Position numbers and translations under genes: made by a program. The notes under the pieces were generated by a model. It was not told the DNA's origin, did no database searches, and saw nothing but the letters and a program-made list of their open reading frames with translations. This document shows, one piece after another, positions 9,101 to 16,056 of a stretch of DNA of 64,000 nucleotides. The number at the start of each line of letters is the position of its first letter. Within the stretch, counting starts at the first letter, position 1. Source of the stretch: Streptomyces sp. S.PNR 29 (lineage in GTDB: Bacteria > Actinomycetota > Actinomycetes > Streptomycetales > Streptomycetaceae); contig NZ_JANUQM010000006.1 of the NCBI RefSeq assembly GCF_030386795.1, forward strand, positions 464,186 to 528,185, given 5' to 3'.

Positions 9101-9767
9101 CACCGGGCGCCAGGTCTCCGGCCGCATGGTCGCCCAGCGCACACCGGCGACGCGCGCCACGTCGGCAGCGGGGGCCGGGGACCTCGACTCGCCGCCCAGC
9201 TCGACCCTGCGGCTGCGCCCGGGGGCGGGCCGGCAGCGCACGGAGTCGGCGCCGCCGTTGCCCCGGCTCGTCGTGGTCGTGGACGACCTGGACGCCCTGG
9301 TCTCCCCCGCGCTCGGTTCGCCCGGACGGCCCGCCGCCGGGTCGGTGATGCGGGCACTGGAGGCCGTGGCGCGGGAGGGTGAGCGGCTCGGCGTGCACCT
9401 CGTGGCGGCCGCCGGTCCCGGAGGGCGTACGGCGGAGACGGAACCGGCCCGCCGGGCCACCCTGCGCGTCACCCTCGAAGCGCCGGTGCCGGGGCCGGAC
9501 GAACCGGCGCCGGGGCGTGGCCGCCTGGCGTCGGCCGACGGAAGGACGACCCCCTTCCAGGCCGGCCGGGTCACGGGCCGCATCCCCCGGACGGCGACCC
9601 TGCGCCCGACGGTCGTCCCCCTGGAGTGGCCCCGCATGGGCGACCCGCCGACCCGGCGCCCCGTGAAGGAGTTGGGGAACGGGCCGACGGATCTGGCGCT
9701 GCTGGCCAGCGCGTTGGAGCGGGCGGCGCGGGAGGTTTCGGCGGCTGAGGTGCCGTCACTTCTGTAG
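6126..9767 (+). CDS. FHA domain and FtsK/SpoIIIE-like ATPase fusion protein
   Basis: A 1213-residue protein. Residues 1-100 form an N-terminal domain of unknown type. An FHA domain follows (about 104-198) with the phosphothreonine-binding residues GRS (128-130), SRLH (143-146) and TNG (165-167). A long disordered Pro/Ser/Thr-rich linker then leads to a C-terminal FtsK/SpoIIIE-like region. That region has the P-loop-like GPAGSGRTE at about 897-905 and a Walker B-like VVVVDDLDAL near residue 1053. FtsK-like ATPases of this family move DNA or proteins, as EccC does in type VII secretion, but no EsxA/B or other secretion gene is nearby. The normal Walker A lysine is arginine here. The FHA domain and the divergent pkaA/pkaB kinases suggest control by phosphorylation. 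The start at 6126 is uncertain; the ATG at 6078 in the same frame is an alternative. Confidence 0.82.
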   Translation: MQIRLTVVDPLGPSGPAPARSRAASCDVLVTAPAGTALAAVASALASAVLGGDGTGTVVLYAGEQRLDPQRCTLGEPPLIDGAVLSLGAPGVPEPHPELDDAPTQLHVVAGPDAGGVHLLHGGEIRIGRSADADVPLDDPDVSRLHCAVTVAPDGRVSVADLGSTNGTVLDGTRVGARPVPLAPGALLRIGESALRLAPGGGPGARLETAPDGEGHVRLSPGGEPASGDTAGTAERTYHAYGTPGWGAAGGAVEPPPVPEQGTAPRIESQGTGSTPAVPRTASRAGTPAKGPRDGDTHGAGSVLGPLDGAHAGHAAPAQDTPPLGSGRKGTPLRGTDAPQGVRKRGGIAAWARRLAGGRGEQGASEHGGYDEQTAGAEPETPAPRSPVRETWPDPAALLLTALGPGPRLWERGPGHPEALTVRLGTADRAAPDGSGLLPAVPVTAGLREAGALGLAGPRARLAGLTRAVLAQLAALHSPDTLEIVLLSADRSRSLEERTAEWSWLGWLPHLRPGHGQDCRLLLAYDREQATARTQELLRRLEDHLADTGRPTGPGATATPFASVPGQPTVPGASQPTASGPGRPDPSTTSGAGQPVASMPRQPVATAPGQPTSSGQGRLTVSGAGRPTSSEPGRPVSPGPGRPPSAAPGQATPSGPVQEERAKAPAARRPSWARDDGTDETDYFAGPYTVVVVDGDPGGADVREAVARLALEGPRAGIHVVCLAETAPASPASPVTETYEAACAVSPAFRECGAVALLSGDVATALRLLRVARAGTAASPAGADRTGPVGHGAVATVDAVSLPWAERFARALAPLRTDGAVAGRHPRVSAPLPQAARLLDELGLARATPASLMARWADAADDAEALGGRAQAVLGAGPRGPVCVDLAAEGPHLLIEGPAGSGRTELLRAVVASLASAERPDRLGIVLMDGRDSVGAAGGHGEGLRVCTDVPHVTTHLTANDPVRMREFAQSLSAELKRRAELLGRSGFAEWHTGRQVSGRMVAQRTPATRATSAAGAGDLDSPPSSTLRLRPGAGRQRTESAPPLPRLVVVVDDLDALVSPALGSPGRPAAGSVMRALEAVAREGERLGVHLVAAAGPGGRTAETEPARRATLRVTLEAPVPGPDEPAPGRGRLASADGRTTPFQAGRVTGRIPRTATLRPTVVPLEWPRMGDPPTRRPVKELGNGPTDLALLASALERAAREVSAAEVPSLL

Positions 9768-9783
9768 CGGGGAGTGGCTCTCG

Positions 9784-9849
9784 GCCCGTCCGGCGCTTGA
9801 GGACGAGGCCGTCCAGGCCGAATTGGGGATCTGGGGCGGCACCCCCAGG
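9784..9849. repeat. Dispersed Streptomyces intergenic repeat
   Basis: The stretch starting CCGTCCGGCGCTTGAGGACG, followed by an AGGCCG element and a GGGG...CCCC end, matches a sequence family I recall from many Streptomyces intergenic regions. It lies just after the FHA-FtsK gene. Its function is unknown; its position suggests a role in transcript ends. Confidence 0.55.
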
Positions 9850-10007
9850 ACGTCGGCGGCAACGCCGAGTGCCCGACTAGTCACGACGCGGTCACGAAAC
9901 CCCCGTTGACAGCGGACGCGCTCTTGCCGCCCGCAACCCCCACGGCGTACACCAGACCGCACGGGACAGCGCCGAACGTTCGACGAGGAACGAAGAACGG
10001 GGCAGTG

Positions 10008-11420
10008 ATGCGCATCAGCAGCACCATCCGGACACGCAGGTCTCCCAGTCACCCAACGGCACCCCACACCCCACGCAGGACCGCCAGAGCCGCAGCCGCC
10101 GTTCTCGCGGGAGCGCTCGCGTTCTCGCTGACCGCCTGCGGAGGCGACGACGATGACAAGGACAAGACGGGAGGCGGCGACGACGAGACCGCCGCCACCG
10201 TCACCCTCCCCAAGCTGAACGGCGAGACCCTGGAGGTCGCCGCCGTGTGGACCGGCGCGGAGCAGGCCAACTTCAAGAAAGTGCTGGCCGAGTTCGAGAA
10301 GCGCACGGGCGCGAAGGTCAACTTCGTACCCGCCCAGGACCCCATCATCAACTTCCTCGGCTCCAAGATCGCGGGTGGCAAGCCCCCGGACGTGGCGCTG
10401 CTCCCGCAGCCGGGCGCCATCAAGCAGGCCGTCGACAAGGGCTGGGCCAAGCCGCTGGGCGCCGAGGCGCAGAAGGAGCTGGGCGAGAACTACTCGCAGG
10501 GCTGGCAGGACATCGGGAAGGTCGACGGCAAGCAGTACGGCGTCTACTACAAGGCCGCCAACAAGTCGCTGATCTGGTACAACACCAAGGTCTTCGAGAA
10601 CGCGGGCGCCTCGGAGCCCAAGACCTGGGACGAACTCCTCACCACCGCCCAGGCGGTGTACGACTCCGGTGTCACCCCGTTCTCCGTCGGCGGCGCCGAG
10701 GGCTGGACCCTGACCGACTGGTTCGAGAACATCTACCTCTCCCAGGCGGGCCCGGAGAAGTACGACCAGCTCGCCCAGCACAAGATCAAGTGGACGGACC
10801 CCTCCGTGAAGGAGGCCCTCACCACCCTCGCCCAGGTCTGGGGCAAGAAGGACTATGTCGCGGGCGGCGCGAAGGGAGCGCTGCAGACGGACTTCCCGGA
10901 GTCGGTGACGCAGACCTTCACCGGGGGCGACCAGCCCAAGGCGGGCATGGTCTACGAGGGCGACTTCGCCCAGGTCAACATCACCCAGACGAAGTCGAAG
11001 GTCGGCACGGACGCGAAGGTGTTCCCGTTCCCGGCGGTCGGTGACACGGCGCCCGTGGTCTCCGGCGGCGACGCGGCCGTGATCCTGAAGGACTCCAAGG
11101 CGGCGCAGGCCCTGGCCACCTTCCTGGCCTCCCCGGACGCGGCGACGATCCAGGCGAAGCTGGGCGGCTACCTCTCGCCGAACAAGAGCGTGCCGAACTC
11201 GGCGTACCCGAACGCGGTGCAGCAGAAGATCGCCAAAGCCCTGATCGACTCGGGCGACGACTTCCGCTTCGACATGTCCGACCAGGCCCCGCAGGCCTTC
11301 GGCGGCACGCCCGGCAAGGGCGAGTGGAAGGCGCTGCAGGACTTCCTGAAGAACCCGAAGGACATCGCGGGCACGCAGCGGAAGCTGGAGGCCGACGCGG
11401 CCGCCGCCTACGGGGGCTGA
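10008..11420 (+). CDS. Sugar ABC transporter substrate-binding lipoprotein (CUT1)
   Basis: A family-1 extracellular solute-binding protein of 470 residues that would capture an oligosaccharide outside the cell and deliver it to the two permeases encoded next. The N-terminus has a basic region and hydrophobic segment ending in a lipobox, LTAC, with Cys44 as the lipidation site. An acidic Gly/Asp-rich linker follows, then the mature binding protein (VWTGAEQANFKKVLAEFEKR, PDVALLPQPG). The ATG at 10008 was chosen because it places the signal peptide at the N-terminus; an in-frame codon at 9906 would add an unlikely leader. Four bases separate the gene from the first permease. The substrate cannot be read from the sequence, and I see no regulator or glycosidase gene beside it. 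Confidence 0.92.
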   Translation: MRISSTIRTRRSPSHPTAPHTPRRTARAAAAVLAGALAFSLTACGGDDDDKDKTGGGDDETAATVTLPKLNGETLEVAAVWTGAEQANFKKVLAEFEKRTGAKVNFVPAQDPIINFLGSKIAGGKPPDVALLPQPGAIKQAVDKGWAKPLGAEAQKELGENYSQGWQDIGKVDGKQYGVYYKAANKSLIWYNTKVFENAGASEPKTWDELLTTAQAVYDSGVTPFSVGGAEGWTLTDWFENIYLSQAGPEKYDQLAQHKIKWTDPSVKEALTTLAQVWGKKDYVAGGAKGALQTDFPESVTQTFTGGDQPKAGMVYEGDFAQVNITQTKSKVGTDAKVFPFPAVGDTAPVVSGGDAAVILKDSKAAQALATFLASPDAATIQAKLGGYLSPNKSVPNSAYPNAVQQKIAKALIDSGDDFRFDMSDQAPQAFGGTPGKGEWKALQDFLKNPKDIAGTQRKLEADAAAAYGG

Positions 11421-11424
11421 CGCC

Positions 11425-12768
11425 ATGACGTCGGCCACCGCGGCAGGGGTCCCGCCGGCCCCTGCCGCACCCAAGTCGCGCAAGAACGTGACCGGCACGC
11501 GCAGGACCGTGGCAGCGCTGTTCCTGCTGCCCGCCCTGGTGCTGCTCGGCGCGCTCGTGGTCTACCCGATCGGGTACTCGGTCGTCCGCAGTTTCTACGA
11601 CCAGTCCGGCGACGGTTTCGCCGGATTCGACAACTACCAGGCCCTGTTCAGTGACGAGGGCATCCGCACCGCCCTGAAGAACAACGTCATCTGGGTGGTG
11701 TTCGCGCCGACGGTCTCCACCGCGCTCGGTCTGATCTTCGCGGTGCTGACCGAACGGGTGCGCTGGGGGACGGCGTTCAAGCTGGTCGTCTTCATGCCGA
11801 TGGCGATCTCGATGCTGGCGGCGGGCATCATCTTCCGCCTGGTGTACGACCAGGACCCGGACAAGGGCGTGGCGAACGCGGTGTGGGTGGGCGTCCACGA
11901 CACCTTCGCTCAGTCGTCGGCGTTCCCGAAGGCGCACCCGGGCCGTGAGTCGCCCCTCACGGCACAGGACGGCGGCTTCGTCACCAAGGACCCGGTCCGG
12001 ACCGGCCAGGCCGTCACGCTCCCCCTGCTCGGTGTCGCCCCCGACCAGATGCCCGACGACGCGAAGAACGCCGTGGCGCCGAAGGCCGAGCCGGGGAAGA
12101 TCACCGGCACGACCTGGCAGGACTTCACCCGTGGCAAGGGCGTCGGCAAGCTCGGCGGCGTCGACGCGTCCGAGCTGGGCTACGCCGGCATGAAGATCGA
12201 GGCCGTCAAGGACGGCAGGGTGGTCGAGTCGACGAAGGCCGCCGCCGACGGCACCTTCACCCTGTCGTCGAAGGCCGACGGCGCCCGGCTCCGGCTCCCG
12301 GCCGGCAACTTCGAGGAGCCGTACAACGGCCTGGACTGGCTCGGCCCGTCGCTCGTCACGCCGGCGATCATCGGGGCGTACGTGTGGATGTGGGCCGGTT
12401 TCGCGATGGTGCTGATCGCGGCCGGGCTCGCCGGGGTCCCGCGGGAGCTCCTCGAAGCGGCCCGGGTGGACGGCGCGAACGAGTGGCAGGTGTTCAGAAG
12501 GGTCACCGTCCCGCTGCTGGCGCCGGTCCTCGCGGTCGTCACCGTCACGCTGATGATCAACGTGCTGAAGGTGTTCGACCTGGTCTTCATCATCGCCCCC
12601 GGCTCCTCCCAGGACGACGCGAACGTCCTCGCCCTGGAGCTGTACCGCAAGGGCTTCTCCGAGGACCAGCCGGGCATCGCCAGCGCCATCTCGGTGTTCC
12701 TGCTGCTGCTCGTCATTCCGGTGATGTGGTTCAACATCCGTAGGCTCAGGCGGGAGGTGCGGCGATGA
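11425..12768 (+). CDS. Sugar ABC transporter permease with large extracytoplasmic insert
   Basis: The first membrane subunit of the importer, MalF-like. It is 447 residues, against about 290-320 for most CUT1 permeases. The extra length is an insert at about residues 155-305, between membrane segments, predicted to lie outside the membrane. The insert ends in a small beta-rich stretch (VKDGRVVESTKAAADGTFTL) resembling an Ig-like or carboxypeptidase-regulatory fold. The ATPase-contact EAA loop is intact at about 340-355 (PRELLEAARVDGANEWQVF). E. coli MalF has an unrelated periplasmic insert (P2) that touches the binding protein, so a docking role is plausible by analogy. The stop overlaps the next gene's start (ATGA). 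No ATPase is encoded here; in Streptomyces such importers typically share the ATPase MsiK. Confidence 0.92.
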   Translation: MTSATAAGVPPAPAAPKSRKNVTGTRRTVAALFLLPALVLLGALVVYPIGYSVVRSFYDQSGDGFAGFDNYQALFSDEGIRTALKNNVIWVVFAPTVSTALGLIFAVLTERVRWGTAFKLVVFMPMAISMLAAGIIFRLVYDQDPDKGVANAVWVGVHDTFAQSSAFPKAHPGRESPLTAQDGGFVTKDPVRTGQAVTLPLLGVAPDQMPDDAKNAVAPKAEPGKITGTTWQDFTRGKGVGKLGGVDASELGYAGMKIEAVKDGRVVESTKAAADGTFTLSSKADGARLRLPAGNFEEPYNGLDWLGPSLVTPAIIGAYVWMWAGFAMVLIAAGLAGVPRELLEAARVDGANEWQVFRRVTVPLLAPVLAVVTVTLMINVLKVFDLVFIIAPGSSQDDANVLALELYRKGFSEDQPGIASAISVFLLLLVIPVMWFNIRRLRREVRR

Positions 12769-13673
12769 CGACCCAGGCCGGGACTCTGCCGAAGGTGGCC
12801 CCCGCCGAGCCGGTCAAGGTCAGGCCGTCCTTGGGGGCCCGCCTCGCCGAAGGCGTCAGCGGCGGTCTGATGCGCGTGTTCCTGATCGTCGTCGGACTGT
12901 TCTGGCTGGTCCCGACGATCGGCCTGCTCATCTCCTCGCTGCGCGCCCCGCAGGACATGGCGGGCAGCGGCTGGTGGAAGGTCTTCGGCAAGCCCTCGCA
13001 ACTCACCTTCGAGAGCTACGACAAGCTCCTGCAGAACGGCGACATCACCGATTCCCTCGTCAACACGGTTCTGATCACCGTCCCGGCGACGGTCCTGGTC
13101 GTCGTCATCGGCGCCCTCGCCGGCTACGCGTTCGCGTGGATGGAGTTCCCGGGCCGTGACTGGTGGTTCCTGGCAGTGGTCGGCCTGCTGGTCGTCCCCG
13201 TGCAGGTCGCGCTGATCCCGATCGCCGAACTGTTCGGCTCGATCGGCCTGTTCGGCTCGGTGCTCGGCGTGGTCCTCTTCCACACCGGCTTCGGCCTGCC
13301 CTTCGCGGTGTTCCTGCTCAGGAACTTCTTCGCGGAGATCCCCAGGGAGCTGCTGGAGGCGGCCCGGCTCGACGGGGCGGGCGAACTGCGCCTGTTCGCC
13401 CGGGTCGTGATGCCGCTGGGTGGCCCGGCGATCGCGAGCCTGGGCATCTTCCAGTTCCTGTGGGTGTGGAACGACATGCTGATCGCGCTGGTGTTCACCG
13501 ACTCGGGCAGCCAGCCGATCACGGTCGCGCTGCAGACGCAGGTACGGCAGTTCGGCAACAACATCGACGTCCTGGCACCGGGAGCCTTCATCTCCATGGT
13601 GATCCCGCTGGTCGTGTTCTTCGCGTTCCAGCGGCAGTTCGTGTCCGGCGTCATGGCGGGCGCGGTCAAGTAA
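12765..13673 (+). CDS. Sugar ABC transporter permease (MalG-like)
   Basis: The second membrane subunit of the CUT1 importer, 302 residues, which is normal for the family. It has about six transmembrane segments beginning near residue 35. The EAA loop (PRELLEAARLDGAGELRLF) contacts the ATPase. The start ATG overlaps the stop of the upstream permease by four bases, so the two are translationally coupled. A strong hairpin 20 bases after the stop ends the operon. Confidence 0.94.
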   Translation: MTTQAGTLPKVAPAEPVKVRPSLGARLAEGVSGGLMRVFLIVVGLFWLVPTIGLLISSLRAPQDMAGSGWWKVFGKPSQLTFESYDKLLQNGDITDSLVNTVLITVPATVLVVVIGALAGYAFAWMEFPGRDWWFLAVVGLLVVPVQVALIPIAELFGSIGLFGSVLGVVLFHTGFGLPFAVFLLRNFFAEIPRELLEAARLDGAGELRLFARVVMPLGGPAIASLGIFQFLWVWNDMLIALVFTDSGSQPITVALQTQVRQFGNNIDVLAPGAFISMVIPLVVFFAFQRQFVSGVMAGAVK

Positions 13674-13692
13674 CCCGGGAGAAAGCCCGGTT

Positions 13693-13724
13693 GAGGGGGC
13701 GGACCGGCACCGGTCCGCCCCCTC
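13693..13724 (+). terminator. Terminator of the sugar ABC operon
   Basis: A perfect 14-bp GC-rich stem (13693-13706 with 13711-13724, loop GCAC) lies 20 bases after the permease stop. There is no clear T-tract. Confidence 0.8.
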
Positions 13725-13818
13725 ACCGTGTGCTCACCCGTATGCCGTAGACGTTCGTAACCAAGTCACCCCACCGGGCGTTCCCGGGCCGAAGCCCGTG
13801 CCGACCCATGGATGTGCC

Positions 13819-16023
13819 GTGCCCAGGTTCAGTGTCGTCGTCCCCGTGTACAAGGTTCAGGCCTACCTCCACGAGTGCCTGGAATCGGTGCTCTCCCAGT
13901 CCTGTCCCGACCTGGAGCTGATCGCGGTCGACGACTGCTCGCCGGACGCCTGCGGCGCGATCATCGAGGAGTTCGCGGCGCGTGACCCGCGCGTACGGCC
14001 CGTCCACCTGCCTGAGAACAGCGGCCTCGGCCCCGCCCGCAACGCCGGGATGGAACGGGCCACCGGCGACTACCTGATCTTCCTGGACAGCGACGACACC
14101 CTCACCCCCGGCGCGCTGCGGGCGATCGCCGACCGGCTGAAGGAGACCGGCGAGCCGGACGTCCTGGTCTACGACTACGCGCGCACCTACTGGACGGGGG
14201 AGGCCGTCCGCAACCAGGGCGCCGCCCGGCTCACCGAGCGGGGCCCGGCCCCGTTCCGCCTGAAGGACCGCCCGGGGCTGCTGCGCCTGCTGGCGGTCGC
14301 CTGGAACAAGGCCTACCGGCGGGAGTTCCTCGTCCGCGAGGGCTTCGCCTTCCCGCCCGGCTACTACGAGGACACGCCGTGGACGTACCCGGTGCTGATG
14401 ACGGCGGGGTCGATCGCCACCCTCGACCGGGTCTGCGTGCACTACCGGCAGCGCCGGCGGGGCAACATCCTCGGCACGGCCGGCGAGCGGCACTTCGACG
14501 TCTTCGACCAGTACGACCGGGTCTTCGCGTACCTGGACGAGCGCCCCGAGCTGGCCCGGTGGCGGCCGATGCTGTTCCGCCGCATGGTCGACCACCTGGC
14601 GGCGGTGTTCGCCCGGGACGACCGGCTGCCGCGCGGCACGCACGCCGAGTTCCTGCGCCGGGCCCGCGCCCACTACCGCCGCTACCGCGTCCCCGGCACC
14701 CCCGCCACCCTCCGCGCCCGCCTGCGCCACACCCTGATCCGCCTCGGCCTGCACCGCACCTACCGGGCGCTGCGGCTGGCGACGGCCCTGCACCGCAGGA
14801 CCGACACGTGCGCGAGGAAACTCGCGCGCGCCCTGCACCGCGCCGCCCTCCGGCTGCACTACAAGATCCAGCTCTGCCTCCCCCTGCACGCCGACCGTGC
14901 CGTCTTCTCCGCCTACGACGGCCGCGGTCACGGCTGCAGCCCGGGCGCGCTGGAGGAGGCGTTCCGCACCGTCGCCCCGCACATCCGCACGGCATGGATC
15001 GCCCACCCCGAGCACCACCACACGGTCCCCCCCGGTCCTCGCCGGGTGCGCCCCGGGACGGCCGCGTACTGGACGGCGCTGGCCCGCTCCAAGTACGTGA
15101 TCAGCAACGTCGGCTTCGACCGCCGCCTGGTCAAGCGCCGCGGCCAGGTCCTCGTCCAGACCCAGCACGGCACCCCGCTCAAGCACATGGGCCTGGATCT
15201 GCAGGAGTACCCGGCGGCCGCCCGCGACACCGACTTCGCGGAGCTCCTGCGGGACGTCGACCGATGGGACTACGTCCTGTCCGCCAACCGCCACACCACC
15301 CTGACCTGGGAGCGCGCCTATCCGGGCACGTACACCACCCTGGAGTACGGCTGTCCCCGCAACGACGTCCTCCAGCGGGCCACGGCCGAGGACGTGACCC
15401 GGCTGCGCGAGTCCCTCGGCATCCCCGAGGGCACGGTCGCGATCCTGTACGCGCCCACCTACCGCGACTACCGCCGCACCCAGCGCCCCGGCCTCGACCT
15501 GGAGCAGGTCCTGCGCCGCCTCGGCCCCCGCTTCGCCGTGCTGGCCCGCGCCCACTTCCGGTGCGGCGGCCCGCTCGCCCGCACGTCGGGCCGGGTCATC
15601 GATGTCACCGACCACCCGGGTGTCGAGCAGTTGTGCCTGGCCTCGGACGCCCTGGTCACCGACTACTCGTCGATCATGTTCGACTACGCCAACCTGGACC
15701 GGCCGATCGTGCTCCACGCCGACGACTGGGAGGCGTACGAGGCGGCCCGCGGCACCTACTTCGACGTGCGGTCCTTCCCGCCGGGCGCGGTCGCGCGCAG
15801 CGAGGACGAGCTGATCGACATCTTCGTCACCGGCCACTGGCACGGCGCACGCTCCGCCCAGCTGCGCAGGGCGTTCCGCGAGCGGTTCTGCCCGTACGAC
15901 GACGGACACGCCGCCGAGCGGGTCGTACGCCATGTCGTCCTCGGGGAGGCCCACGCCCCGCCGGTCGTGCCGCTGGACGAACGGCACCCGGCGCCGTCGG
16001 CGGCCGCGGCGCTCTCCCTCTGA
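13819..16023 (+). CDS. GT2-TagF fusion, copy 1 (both halves intact)
   Basis: A bifunctional wall-polymer enzyme of 734 residues. The N-terminal half (about 1-220) is a GT2 glycosyltransferase with Asp38-Asp39 (AVDDCSPD), the metal-binding FLDSDD (Asp90, Asp92) and an ED motif (YYEDTPW). A helical linker leads to a C-terminal CDP-glycerol glycerophosphotransferase-type domain (about 360-715). Its hallmarks are QTQHGTPLK with His450, YAPTYRDYR, a second conserved His579 (ARAHF) and VTDYSSIMFDYANLDRP. TagF-type domains add polyol phosphates to a growing teichoic acid chain, so the fusion probably adds both a sugar and a sugar- or polyol-phosphate. It acts on the cytoplasmic face. The GTG at 13819 was chosen to match the MPRFS start of the next two paralogues; the in-frame GTG at 13798 is an alternative. 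It is the first of three tandem copies. Confidence 0.9.
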   Translation: MPRFSVVVPVYKVQAYLHECLESVLSQSCPDLELIAVDDCSPDACGAIIEEFAARDPRVRPVHLPENSGLGPARNAGMERATGDYLIFLDSDDTLTPGALRAIADRLKETGEPDVLVYDYARTYWTGEAVRNQGAARLTERGPAPFRLKDRPGLLRLLAVAWNKAYRREFLVREGFAFPPGYYEDTPWTYPVLMTAGSIATLDRVCVHYRQRRRGNILGTAGERHFDVFDQYDRVFAYLDERPELARWRPMLFRRMVDHLAAVFARDDRLPRGTHAEFLRRARAHYRRYRVPGTPATLRARLRHTLIRLGLHRTYRALRLATALHRRTDTCARKLARALHRAALRLHYKIQLCLPLHADRAVFSAYDGRGHGCSPGALEEAFRTVAPHIRTAWIAHPEHHHTVPPGPRRVRPGTAAYWTALARSKYVISNVGFDRRLVKRRGQVLVQTQHGTPLKHMGLDLQEYPAAARDTDFAELLRDVDRWDYVLSANRHTTLTWERAYPGTYTTLEYGCPRNDVLQRATAEDVTRLRESLGIPEGTVAILYAPTYRDYRRTQRPGLDLEQVLRRLGPRFAVLARAHFRCGGPLARTSGRVIDVTDHPGVEQLCLASDALVTDYSSIMFDYANLDRPIVLHADDWEAYEAARGTYFDVRSFPPGAVARSEDELIDIFVTGHWHGARSAQLRRAFRERFCPYDDGHAAERVVRHVVLGEAHAPPVVPLDERHPAPSAAAALSL

Positions 16024-16056
16024 GCGCACCAGCACAAGACCCACGGAGAGAGCAGA

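Noticed and set aside
6126..9767. Type VII secretion locus
   Set aside because: Only an FtsK-like domain with FHA is present. No EsxA/B, EccB, EccD, EccE or mycosin gene lies within the window.
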